Source of the DNA: JAGOTP01 sp964582475
GTDB taxonomy: Bacteria; Patescibacteriota; Patescibacteriia; 2-12-FULL-60-25
DNA: 64,000 nt
Direction: 5' to 3'
NCBI GenBank assembly: GCA_964582475.1
Contig: CAZOQS010000002.1
Location: 62,001-126,000, forward strand
Shown piece by piece: positions 8,801-16,143 of this stretch (positions within the stretch are counted from its first letter, which is position 1; the number at the start of each line of letters is the position of its first letter). A program made the translations under genes and the position numbers. The notes beneath the pieces are model-generated. The model was given only the letters and a program-made list of their open reading frames with translations. It did not search any database and was not told the origin of the DNA.

Positions 8801-10543
8801 GCAAAAAAAGAAATCTTTCTTATTTTGCGACAAGACTGGACTAAAAATACGGTTATCTTTTCTGATGAAGAGGCTCTTATCCGAACGGAGTCGCTTCTCC
8901 AAAATCTTGAGGCGGCAGATCCACTCGTTAAGCATGCGCTGATCCGAAAGCTCTTGATTGGGGAAAAGGGCATGTTGCACGATGCTGCCTTGAGAAAGAC
9001 ACTCTTTGAGTATTTATTAGGGTCTGCAGTCGATACCGCGACGACCTCTTCTGACCTGGTCCATGTCACACGAGAAGTATTGGAAGTAGCGGCTGAGACG
9101 GTTGAAACGGATGTCCTTTTTTCGGCGCTATCCCCGTTTCTGCAAGAGCGGTTATTTTTGCCTGCCCAAAAGCGGGCAGACTGGCATCCAATCCTCAGGT
9201 CGGTCTACCTGAACAAGCATATCGCGGATGAGACGCTTGCTGGTGTAAAACGTGTTCGCGAACAACAGGTAAATCCGACACAGGTGGACAGTGATGGGGA
9301 TCGCGTTTTAGTTCCTGTTGATGAAAAAATTAAAACAAAGGTGAAGCAGCTAGGAATTGATCTTGAATCCACGGTTCGTTCCGAGCCCAAACCGACACTC
9401 GAGGTTATGGTTGTCCGCGTAGCTGAATCGCTCGGGGCAGACGGAGCTCGCTTCCTCCAAGTTCTGGGACAATATATCGAGAACCTGTCTCCAGAATTAG
9501 AGCTTGCGTTTAGAAATGCGCACGATAACGTTCGTGGCCAGCCAAAGCTGACGGCGAGTGAGACGCTTCGACGTCGCGCTCCAGCGCTTCGCCTCGCCCG
9601 GATGGGTAAACGGTTGGGTGGAGGCTCACTCATGTCTCCGTATGAGTGCGAAGTAGAAGAACCGACAGAGGGAGAGCCGCAGCGGGAGGCGATAAAAGTG
9701 TTGGCACCCAATGCGGAGTTCTTATCCGATACGATCGAAGCCAGCTTATTCAAGTTGGTGGATGGGCTGATCGTACGTGATCCAGATCGCTATACGCCCG
9801 CAAGGCAAGCACTGGAAGATATCTCGGCGTGGATTCGTGCAGATATCAACGATACACGTTTCTTCGAGCTTGATGGGAGCTTCCGACGAGAGCATAGTCG
9901 GTTCCGTGTTCCGGGCATGCGATATGGACTCTATGTCCCAGAATCACGTCCTGTTGACGGCGACATTCATGCGGCAGCCAATAAATACGTAAAGCGGGAA
10001 GAGTTTGTAGATGGGATCACCCTAAATCGACTCTTTGGCGATGAAAAAGGACATGATCTAAAACAGGCGACTTCGCTCATTGCCAAGTCATTTGCGCAAC
10101 AATTAGTGAGAGGGGTTATGCACTCGGACATTCATCCGGGGAACTACATGCTTTTTGAAAAAGACGGGCAGGAATGGGTTGCGATGATTGATCGGAATTA
10201 TTACCTCGAGTTGGATCAAAAGGATCAAGAATTGGTGCTTGGACTTACGCAAGAAGGCCTTTCCGTCGAGAGTCGAGCGGAAACGTTACAGAAGTATTTT
10301 GGCGAGGATGAACGGGCTCGTCAGCAAGAAGATCCGTTCTGGTCTGGACTTGCTACTTCGATCGAACAACAGGGGCAACAGGGTATCCATAAATCGATGG
10401 CACGTCTTCGAGGTATTGGTGTTCGCATCCCTCTAAAACTCACCCTCCTCCTCAAGAATACGAGCTCTATTCAGCGCATGTGTCAGCGCGCAGGTTTCGC
10501 CTCCTTCCGTGAAGCGTTAGGCTATCTCCCCGAGGCCGCGTAG
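5801..10543 (+). CDS. M48-type metallopeptidase fused to ABC1/UbiB-like kinase
   Basis: A 1580-residue protein with two recognisable ends. Near the N-terminus, HETMH (116-120) and EYRAD (157-161) give the zinc ligands of an M48-type metallopeptidase. A long, mostly helical middle of more than 1000 residues follows without a motif I know. The C-terminal 280 residues look like an ABC1/UbiB atypical kinase: AIKVLAP with the ATP-binding lysine K1299, HSDIHPGN (1441-1448) matching the UbiB HADPHPGN catalytic loop, and MIDRN (D1464) in place of the DFG-type metal motif. No transmembrane segment is obvious. The ATG at 5801 was chosen because TGTTAAAAT, an extended -10, lies just upstream; a longer frame overlaps the preceding gene. 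The 3' end overlaps the convergent PAP2-like gene by 27 bases. Substrates are unknown. Confidence 0.8.
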   Translation: MSVDKIGSLQQPQTIEQQPRQEKIRPPFSPELVSRGNAYEALYGAEWGYLPEDHPVSQEVQALLTAYPGSDKPARVCVSLDTTSPNAFVLPNGTIVVNRALLSLVDTEELRVVIAHETMHYRLRDAEEFAKAQAAMRGHEPSARQGVALIGNMRLAEYRADIKGVIEGDEVGTHPAALRTLMQKLEKWQKDHCPGGVGLVHGREIDRIVNAGIAAQLYDFSADYQTRTPLSEAVRTFCATELPPRFPESGECEIAEAEAAFRTASALEILQCLRRWRDQDRLLAEEIGIEEIKRLEAQIYTDKLRQDPKLSKHQAELEEVKQRGIEVPVVGEGYGVALERLEHLVAEKLPTASTLQRSALVHFLFDSSATLAEDELVESPIERLTEYLGEIEDREAINDIRDILTPATLERVGVFLVDGKGIARFTGALFRSANEAGIFTEGKTFSLQPYLEESGAFFETTSKLLKERSLTGKSGFALSEPVLDELLVNIDTKASCLPAVEAVLQFQRSLTAAGLPAEATQLYNAVERQHFFKRLSEEEFSAEAKHVVAGGSDYIEEYLIEQLFGALHPLYGRVQMAKYGAYASVKLLGIPVSHFTIEDEKIEFPEVQRHMFTRKDWVRALFRSLEGEKRSFLKPDALKTKAYREGAVEQLQFSEILTSFEAVGDLCEALNRFSQEWLDGDPLNRTANGFKQILTLVIVHLLSRVGELTWLPPTQGETVQKIIHTMSRFPGPAVSATLMSEDILRECIGISPSGDRVEAAFGIVKSILNDERVGARPSEAHLAYAEGYIEEGELKNDHMVHLFTVIKEAFIHQTEYANQKPTKEVYDELVAFDRLMFRHRKVVPLPSKVDILGQGTDENFCFELLNRYVRDLDQPLDRKVLLSLVSHIYDPVVRSRIIRAVVERDLASGTLTAKEKIDLLWKNEHVRPATLGDTRERVMDEEVQTPEDIAYLRSLMAEQVEQISSPEGMGVYALLEQLEGRKDAFELFKMAYEYSEYDEKAKKEIFLILRQDWTKNTVIFSDEEALIRTESLLQNLEAADPLVKHALIRKLLIGEKGMLHDAALRKTLFEYLLGSAVDTATTSSDLVHVTREVLEVAAETVETDVLFSALSPFLQERLFLPAQKRADWHPILRSVYLNKHIADETLAGVKRVREQQVNPTQVDSDGDRVLVPVDEKIKTKVKQLGIDLESTVRSEPKPTLEVMVVRVAESLGADGARFLQVLGQYIENLSPELELAFRNAHDNVRGQPKLTASETLRRRAPALRLARMGKRLGGGSLMSPYECEVEEPTEGEPQREAIKVLAPNAEFLSDTIEASLFKLVDGLIVRDPDRYTPARQALEDISAWIRADINDTRFFELDGSFRREHSRFRVPGMRYGLYVPESRPVDGDIHAAANKYVKREEFVDGITLNRLFGDEKGHDLKQATSLIAKSFAQQLVRGVMHSDIHPGNYMLFEKDGQEWVAMIDRNYYLELDQKDQELVLGLTQEGLSVESRAETLQKYFGEDERARQQEDPFWSGLATSIEQQGQQGIHKSMARLRGIGVRIPLKLTLLLKNTSSIQRMCQRAGFASFREALGYLPEAA

Positions 10544-11218
10544 AGGGCGTTTTGGTTTAGGGAACAGGTGAAAGAGTTTATGATCTTTGGTGAAGAGCCA
10601 AAGGGATAGATCATACACGGCGTAGGTGATGAAAAAGGCGGCAAAGACATCGATGGAATAGTGAACATGCGCAAGCAGCATGGCTGCGCCAAAGATGAGA
10701 GAAGCTCCCAGGAAAAGAAAACGGAGCAATCGGTCTCTCCAGAAAATAAGGGCGAGTAAGAAGGGGAAGCCGGTATGGCCCGAGAAAAAGAGGTCATTCC
10801 CCGAGCTTAAGAAACGGGTCAAGCCCCCGAGAGGAGCATAGGTTGCAACTTCAAGTCCCGGAAGCGGCAAAGACAGATGGGTTAAGGTGATGAAGAACGA
10901 ACGGATGAGGATGAACAAGCCAATGGTTTTCAGTAAGAAGGGGAGTCGCTGGGGACGGTAAAATCCCAAGAAGATCGTCACGAGAATCAGAGCGATCGCT
11001 CCTTGAAGGTAGATAAAATCCAAGTTTACCACCGGGAGGAGGTCTAAGATGAGGTCATTTACGACATTCTGCGGGCGTTGGCTGGCATAGAGGTTCGCGC
11101 CAACGTTCACGATGAGGCTCGTAATGAATAGCCCAATTCCAAGCACAAGCTGCTCGTAGAACGAGTGATGGGCGTGGATACGGCGATACGTCTCACGCAA
11201 ATAGCTGAGTCTGTCCAT
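10517..11218 (-). CDS. PAP2-like membrane phosphatase/transferase
   Basis: A 233-residue multi-pass membrane protein with about six helices. FFSGHTGFP and HVHYSIDVFAAFF correspond to the two histidine motifs of the PAP2/sphingomyelin-synthase-like group, whose members act on lipid phosphates at the membrane. The KxxxxxxRP first motif of classic PAP2 enzymes is not clear, so this fits the PAP2_C-like branch best. The ATG at 11218 gives a normal basic N-terminus before the first helix; an earlier TTG at 11287 would overlap the upstream gene. It is third in the lysJ-amidotransferase-PAP2 run. Confidence 0.72.
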   Translation of the reverse strand: MDRLSYLRETYRRIHAHHSFYEQLVLGIGLFITSLIVNVGANLYASQRPQNVVNDLILDLLPVVNLDFIYLQGAIALILVTIFLGFYRPQRLPFLLKTIGLFILIRSFFITLTHLSLPLPGLEVATYAPLGGLTRFLSSGNDLFFSGHTGFPFLLALIFWRDRLLRFLFLGASLIFGAAMLLAHVHYSIDVFAAFFITYAVYDLSLWLFTKDHKLFHLFPKPKRPLRGLGEIA

Positions 11219-11276
11219 ATAAGTGTTACGTCTCTCGAGGGTACTTTGGTGCACTACGCAAGAGAGTCTCGGCTCC

Positions 11277-11897
11277 TTACAGGGCAAGCGGTTCGGAACA
11301 GGTGATTTTCCCCGTTTCGTGTTCCCAGGTGTGGAGCGTGTAGTAGTCTGGAAAACGCGAAAAGTGGTTCAGTGAATGGGTGTCATCTGCGCTCGCAATG
11401 CCGATATTCAGAGCGGCAATCTCACGGCTATTCGCGATCAACACTTCTTTCAGACGCTGAAGGGCTACATCGGGTGGATGCTGTTCGAGTTCTTGTTTGA
11501 GGAGGTGCCAAATCTTTTCCGCTCCAATACGGCCTGGGATCGCGGGGAGGGAGACGCCTTTTACGAGCCCGTTGAAGGCAAACGCGTAGGGGCCGAATAC
11601 GTACGGCTGATTAAATTCCAAGACGCCTTTCTGATGGGGAAACGAGGCGCTGCGGGCATGGGCCACGAGGCGGAGCGTTTCCGGGATACGCTCGAATGCC
11701 TCGCGATCTTCCCAAACGGGGGAAAGCGAGTGATGCGTCTCCCACGTTCCATTTTTCGTCAGCCAGGCGACGCCCCAGCCATCTCCCTGCCAGTCTCCAT
11801 CAAGCGACTTGCTCGCCTGCGACATGTCGGCGAAGGCGGTAAGAAGACGACGTGGATTGGTGGGTTGGTTGAAACGCGCGGTGAGCAAGCGACACAT
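11277..11897 (-). CDS. class II (Ntn) glutamine amidotransferase, YafJ/EgtC-like
   Basis: This 206-residue protein begins MCRLL; after methionine removal Cys2 would be the N-terminal nucleophile of a class II amidotransferase. GDGWGVAWL, LVAHARSAS and QPYVFGPYAFAFNG match the glutaminase core of stand-alone YafJ/EgtC-type proteins, which hydrolyse gamma-glutamyl amide bonds (EgtC cleaves a gamma-glutamyl amide in ergothioneine synthesis). No synthase domain is fused. The gene begins one base after the lysJ stop codon, so the two are almost certainly co-transcribed and probably translationally coupled. Because LysW substrates are held through a gamma-glutamyl amide, a role in that pathway is attractive but unproven. 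Confidence 0.82.
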   Translation of the reverse strand: MCRLLTARFNQPTNPRRLLTAFADMSQASKSLDGDWQGDGWGVAWLTKNGTWETHHSLSPVWEDREAFERIPETLRLVAHARSASFPHQKGVLEFNQPYVFGPYAFAFNGLVKGVSLPAIPGRIGAEKIWHLLKQELEQHPPDVALQRLKEVLIANSREIAALNIGIASADDTHSLNHFSRFPDYYTLHTWEHETGKITCSEPLAL

Positions 11898-11898
11898 A

Positions 11899-13065
11899 CT
11901 AGGTGAGCGTGTCGAACGCGTCTTGAAAGGCCTTCATCGCCGTCGCGATGTCCTCTTCGCTGACGAGGAAGGAGGGGAGGAGCCGTACGACATCCTCGCC
12001 GGCAGGAATCACCAACACCTGACGATCTTGGAGGAGTTTTAAGAGCTGGTTTCGTTTGTCTTTGACGGCGAGGCCGAGCATCAGTCCTTCGCCGCGGACG
12101 CCGCTGATGAGATCGGAACGGAGTTCACCCAAGCACTGTTTGAAGAGCAGGCCCAGTTCTTGGACGCGGGTGAGTTGCACTTCAGTAAGGAGCTGCAGTG
12201 TCGCGCGTACCCCTGCACAAGCGAGCGGGTTTCCCCCAAACGTCGAGGTGTGAATGTGTTTTGTGATGGTTGCAGCGACGCGGCTATTCACGACGGTTGC
12301 GCCAACCGGGATCCCGCCAGCTAGCCCTTTACCCAAACAGAGAATATCGGCGGCGACCGCTTCTTTCTGGCTCGCGAGGAACGTTCCGGTTCTTCCAACC
12401 CCTGTTTGAATCTCATCGATGATGAGGAGCGCGCCTTTGGCGGCACACAGCTCTTTGACACGCGCGAGGTAGCCCGGTGTTGGGGCGTAGATCCCACCCT
12501 CGCCTTGGATCGGTTCGACGATAAATGCGGCGGTATTTGTATCGAGTGCTTGTTCGAGGGCAGCGGGATCGTTAAACGGAATTTGGACGAACTCCCAGAG
12601 CAACGGCGCGAAGGGTTTTTTGTATTTCTCTCCCGCCGTCGCAGACAGTGCGCCTAAGGTTTTTCCGTGGTATCCATGGTCGCAGACAATGAAGCGTTTT
12701 TTTCCCGTGGCCAGAATGGCGAATTTGAGGGCGGCCTCGATCGCTTCTGTGCCAGAGTTCGACCAATAGACCTGGGTGTAGTCTGCGCCACAGCGCTTCA
12801 CGAGCAGATCAGAGGCTTCGGCGCGCGTGTCGTTCGTAAAGCTCCCATGCAGCGTTGTGAGGGCATTCAGCTGCTCTGTGAGAGCGTGGGTAATGGCAGG
12901 ATGCCCATAGCCAAAGACATTCACCCCGTAATTACTCATGAGATCGAGATAGCGCTTGTCTGTCTCATCGATCAGATAGGCGCCTTCGCCGCGCACCAGC
13001 GTGAGTCCACGGTGTACGTAGGTATTCACGACGGTGGCCTGTTGGAGTGCCTGGAAATCGGGCAT
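11899..13065 (-). CDS. lysJ: class III aminotransferase, LysJ/ArgD type
   Basis: A 388-residue PLP-dependent aminotransferase. Motifs include YWSNSGTEAIEAALKFA (PLP phosphate binding), IVEPIQGEGG, IIDEIQTGVGRTG and the Schiff-base lysine in CLGKGLAGGIPVGA. The family covers acetylornithine aminotransferase (ArgD) and LysJ, which transaminates the LysW-bound semialdehyde. The nearby lysWXYZ genes favour LysJ. It has its own promoter (TTGACG-17-TATACT, 11 bases before the ATG), so it forms a separate unit from lysWXYZ, with the PP2C gene running divergently from its promoter region. Whether the end product is lysine or ornithine cannot be told from sequence. Confidence 0.88.
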   Translation of the reverse strand: MPDFQALQQATVVNTYVHRGLTLVRGEGAYLIDETDKRYLDLMSNYGVNVFGYGHPAITHALTEQLNALTTLHGSFTNDTRAEASDLLVKRCGADYTQVYWSNSGTEAIEAALKFAILATGKKRFIVCDHGYHGKTLGALSATAGEKYKKPFAPLLWEFVQIPFNDPAALEQALDTNTAAFIVEPIQGEGGIYAPTPGYLARVKELCAAKGALLIIDEIQTGVGRTGTFLASQKEAVAADILCLGKGLAGGIPVGATVVNSRVAATITKHIHTSTFGGNPLACAGVRATLQLLTEVQLTRVQELGLLFKQCLGELRSDLISGVRGEGLMLGLAVKDKRNQLLKLLQDRQVLVIPAGEDVVRLLPSFLVSEEDIATAMKAFQDAFDTLT

Positions 13066-13076
13066 AAATCTGGAAA

Positions 13077-13105
13077 AGTATACGAATGGGGGAACGGAGC
13101 GTCAA
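13077..13105 (-). promoter_or_regulatory. lysJ promoter
   Basis: On the minus strand TTGACG and TATACT are separated by 17 bases, and the ATG follows 11 bases after the -10. The leader would be about four bases. Confidence 0.72.
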
Positions 13106-13126
13106 TTTTAGTGAGCGAATAATATA

Positions 13127-13155
13127 TTGACAGTTTAAGTCCTATTTGATGGCAT
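13127..13155 (+). promoter_or_regulatory. PP2C gene promoter
   Basis: A consensus -35 TTGACA lies 17 bases before a weak -10 (TGGCAT). The leader of roughly 45 bases holds a GGCGC/GCGCC hairpin and an AGGAG site before the ATG at 13208. Confidence 0.5.
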
Positions 13156-13207
13156 GAGAGCGCAGAACCTTCACCGGCGCAGACCGCGCCAAACACAGGA
13201 GCGACGC

Positions 13208-14029
13208 ATGAGATCAATTCTGTCTGCCGGCGCGACCGATGTAGGACGCGTTCGGGAAGGGAACGAGGACAGTTTTTTGATCCTTCCAGATCAAGGACTG
13301 TTCGTCATCGCGGACGGCATGGGTGGCTACCAATCAGGTGAGGTCGCGAGCGCGCTGGCGATCAAGGAGATCGGCACATGGTTTACCCAGCATCGACCGT
13401 TTCTCTCCGAGATCGAGGGGGTGCGCGCACTGCGGGGAGCGGTTACGCAGGCGAGTGACAGCGTCTACGCGGCGAGTAGGCAGTCCTGTCGCGGGAAGAT
13501 GGGTACCACGGTCGTCGGGGCTCTGGCGTACGAGCGAAAGCTCTTCATCGCCTGCGTGGGCGACAGCCGTGCATACCTGAGGCGTCGCCACAGCTTCGTT
13601 CAGCTGACACGTGACCAGACGATGGCGACTGCCCTCGTCGACCAAGGTCTCTATGCCACGGATGAAGAGGCGCGTAGGACGATGAACCCTGGGTACGCTC
13701 GTGCCCTGAATCAGTTCGTGGGGAGCCAATATTCCCTGAACATTGCTCTCACCGCGGTCGATCTTCGCCGGGGCGACGCGCTCCTCCTCTGCTCGGATGG
13801 ACTGACGGGCATGCTCACGGACGCCGTGATCATGGCAGTCCTGTCTACCGAGACTGATCCTGCCAACGCCTGCGCCAAGCTGATCGAGCTGGCAAACGCG
13901 GCGGGTGGCGAGGACAACATCACCGCCATCGTCGCACGCTTCGACGGCGACGATCTCCCTCTGCCGACGCCGCAAGACGTCGCTGACCTCAAGCGCGAGC
14001 CGTATGTCCTGGCACTCAATGCCGGTTGA
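13208..14029 (+). CDS. PP2C-type protein serine/threonine phosphatase
   Basis: A 273-residue soluble PPM/PP2C phosphatase with all metal-binding motifs: VREGNEDSF, VIADGMGGYQSG, ACVGDSRAYL, LLCSDGLTGMLTD and GGEDNITAIV. It removes phosphate from serine/threonine residues using two metal ions. The ATG at 13208 is preceded by AGGAG at 8 bases. The gene sits alone, opposite in direction to the lysine genes on both sides, with its own promoter and terminator. It is richer in GC and in ATC, GTC and CTG codons than its neighbours, so recent acquisition is likely. No cognate Hanks-type kinase is in the window. Confidence 0.93.
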   Translation: MRSILSAGATDVGRVREGNEDSFLILPDQGLFVIADGMGGYQSGEVASALAIKEIGTWFTQHRPFLSEIEGVRALRGAVTQASDSVYAASRQSCRGKMGTTVVGALAYERKLFIACVGDSRAYLRRRHSFVQLTRDQTMATALVDQGLYATDEEARRTMNPGYARALNQFVGSQYSLNIALTAVDLRRGDALLLCSDGLTGMLTDAVIMAVLSTETDPANACAKLIELANAAGGEDNITAIVARFDGDDLPLPTPQDVADLKREPYVLALNAG

Positions 14030-14158
14030 CCCAGCTCCGCTTCTCGCACGTTCTTCACCCCTACAACTAAGGGGCTGGGCCGCACACGTGATTCACTTCA
14101 TGCAGCGCGCTCAGCTCGATTGATGCTTCGATCCTTGGATCGAATGTCTGAGAGCAAG

Positions 14159-14194
14159 AAAACACCTCCGAACCACATGGTTCAGAGGTGTTTT
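14159..14194 (+). terminator. intrinsic terminator after the PP2C gene
   Basis: AAAACACCTC and GAGGTGTTTT enclose an inner GAACC/GGTTC stem and end in a T run. It can act on both strands and may also end the lysZ transcript. Confidence 0.8.
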
Positions 14195-14242
14195 CTGTAG
14201 GCATTCCTGTGCTTGGAGATGCCCTCTAAACTGAGAAATTAG

Positions 14243-14266
14243 GAATATACTATATATAGTATATTC
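14243..14266. repeat. 24-bp perfect palindrome, copy 1
   Basis: The half-site GAATATACTATA is followed by its exact complement. A near-identical palindrome lies at 20728-20755. Both sit shortly after the 3' ends of minus-strand genes (lysZ and a hydrolase gene). There is no T run, so it is not a normal terminator; it could be an operator or a small repeat element. Confidence 0.75.
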
Positions 14267-14306
14267 TTGGGTTGGGCGAAAAGAGGGGGCGGGTGAGGGG
14301 AGCGGC

Positions 14307-15110
14307 TTAGCGTAGGACGGTTCCATTTCCTGCCATCGCGCTCTGAATCGGATGCTCGATCCGTCCGTCTCCCCAATAGACGCGCTCGATCCCACGCGTA
14401 AAGGCATCCTTCGTTCCGAGGAGCTTCTTTTTCATGCGCCCCTGAGCGTAGGGGAGATACTCCTCGAGCTCTGCTTGTTTAATCTCGTGGATGACGCTGG
14501 TTGGGTCCTTGAAGTCACGCAGCATCCCTGGCGCTTCAAACAGCACCACCATGTCTTTGATCCCCAGCGCTTCGGCCATGACGGACGTGGCGAAGTCGTT
14601 ATCGGTATTCACGATCTTCTGATCCAAGCTGATGGCAGGAGGGCAGATGACGGGAATGTAGCCTTGATCGGTCAGCAAGGTGATCAGCCCGGCGTTCACA
14701 TTCTGCACTTTCCCTGTGAGGTTATCTGTAATCAACAAGGTTTTTTCACCTTCCACCGCGTAGACCGCTTCTTTGCGCTTCGCTTCCCACAAGCGACCAT
14801 CCACGCCTGAGAGCCCGACGGCATTTACGCCGTGTCGTTGAAGTGCGGCAACAATCTTTTTGTTAAGTAAGCCCGCGTAGACCATCAAAAAGACATCCAT
14901 CGCGGCTTCATCGGTGTAGACGCTGCTCACGCCAGACGGGGAGGTGATGGTCTTGGTAGGTGTTCCTAATTTTTCTGCAATCTCATCTCGTGTCGCACTC
15001 GCGCCATGTACAATGACGATCTTTTCGCCTTTCGCGATCAGCGCGGCAACATCCTCGCAGATGAAGTCGAGGTTTACCCCTTTCCCGCCACCAATTTTCA
15101 GCAAAATCAT
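14307..15110 (-). CDS. lysZ: LysZ-type amino acid kinase
   Basis: A 267-residue amino acid kinase family protein (fold of N-acetylglutamate kinase). It begins MILLKIGGGKGVN and contains VIVHGASATRDEI, NAVGLSGVDG, PVICPPA and NTDNDFATSVMAEAL. In the carrier-protein pathway LysZ phosphorylates the side-chain carboxylate of the LysW-linked aminoadipate or glutamate. It starts 7 bases after lysY, as the last gene of lysWXYZ. The neighbouring genes distinguish it from ArgB. The 3' flank holds a palindrome and the shared terminator. Confidence 0.9.
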   Translation of the reverse strand: MILLKIGGGKGVNLDFICEDVAALIAKGEKIVIVHGASATRDEIAEKLGTPTKTITSPSGVSSVYTDEAAMDVFLMVYAGLLNKKIVAALQRHGVNAVGLSGVDGRLWEAKRKEAVYAVEGEKTLLITDNLTGKVQNVNAGLITLLTDQGYIPVICPPAISLDQKIVNTDNDFATSVMAEALGIKDMVVLFEAPGMLRDFKDPTSVIHEIKQAELEEYLPYAQGRMKKKLLGTKDAFTRGIERVYWGDGRIEHPIQSAMAGNGTVLR

Positions 15111-15117
15111 ACAAAAA

Positions 15118-16143
15118 TTAAATCGGATGAAGACCAGGGAAGCCGAGGCTCAGGCTTTCCTCAAACCCACACATCAAGTTCAGCGCTTGGACCGCTTGTC
15201 CGGCTGTTCCTTTGACGAGGTTGTCGATCGCTCCAATCACGACCAAGCGATTTGTTCGTGGATCCAGCTCAAAGCCAATGTCGCAAAAGTTCGTACCCTG
15301 AAGAATCTTTGGTTCAGGGTAGCGATAGATGCCGGTATTTTCTTTCACGATCCGGATGAACGGTTCCGTCCCATACGTACTGCGATACGCCTTCCAAATA
15401 TCTTTGTCCGTGAGGCCATCGATGGGAGTTGCGTGAATTGTGACAAGGAGTCCACGCACCATATCAATCGCGGTCGCGGAAATAGCGACCTTTAATCCTG
15501 GAAGTTCTTGTTCGATTTCCGCCGTGTGACGGTGCCCGGTTGGCATATAGGAGCGCACGGCTCCCGAGCGTTCTGGATGATGCGACGATAACGAAGCCGA
15601 CATTCCCGCCTGCGAACTACTCATCTTGGCATCGATCGTCACCTGCTCTTTAATCAACTTGTTCTTGTGGAGGGGATAGAGCGCGAGCGTCGAAACGGTC
15701 GCCTCACAGCCAGCACAGGCGACATACGACGCGCCTTTCAGTTCTTCGCGATGGAGCTCTGCGATGCCGTAAATAAACTTTGGAAGCAATTCCGGTGCTG
15801 TGTGTTGCTTCTTGTACCAGTCCTGGAAAACGTCTTGGTTGTGCAAACGGAAATCAGCTCCTAAGTCGATAATCTTGGGTGCGAGCTCCATGAAGCGCGC
15901 CATCTGGCTCATCGAGACGCCATTTGGGAGCGCAATGATCAAGAGATCGCAGGCCTCGAGCGCATCCGGATGGACGAATGTAAGATTCGTCACTTTGCGT
16001 AAGTTCGGGTGGGCGGCCGACATTGGCTGTCCCACGAACTGGCGCGAGGTGACCTGTTTGATCTCCACTTCTGGATGTTGCAGCAAGATGCGGATCAGCT
16101 CGCCTCCGGCGTAGCCTGATCCGCCAAAAATGGAGACGGTCAT
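15118..16143 (-). CDS. lysY: LysY-type semialdehyde dehydrogenase (ArgC family)
   Basis: A 341-residue NAD(P)-dependent reductase of the ArgC family. The dinucleotide loop is IFGGSGYAGGELIRIL, and the catalytic cysteine is in VACAGCEATVSTL. The segment SSHHPERSGAVRSYMP followed by TGHRHTAE is the substrate-site pattern I associate with LysY-type enzymes. It reduces the LysW-bound acyl phosphate made by LysZ to the semialdehyde used by LysJ. The ATG at 16143 overlaps the lysX stop codon (ATGA), indicating translational coupling; a longer frame to 16176 lies inside lysX. Confidence 0.92.
   Translation of the reverse strand: MTVSIFGGSGYAGGELIRILLQHPEVEIKQVTSRQFVGQPMSAAHPNLRKVTNLTFVHPDALEACDLLIIALPNGVSMSQMARFMELAPKIIDLGADFRLHNQDVFQDWYKKQHTAPELLPKFIYGIAELHREELKGASYVACAGCEATVSTLALYPLHKNKLIKEQVTIDAKMSSSQAGMSASLSSHHPERSGAVRSYMPTGHRHTAEIEQELPGLKVAISATAIDMVRGLLVTIHATPIDGLTDKDIWKAYRSTYGTEPFIRIVKENTGIYRYPEPKILQGTNFCDIGFELDPRTNRLVVIGAIDNLVKGTAGQAVQALNLMCGFEESLSLGFPGLHPI

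Noticed and set aside
14243..14266. The AT palindrome as an intrinsic terminator
   Set aside because: The stem is almost all A and T and no T run follows; a proper terminator lies at 14159-14194.
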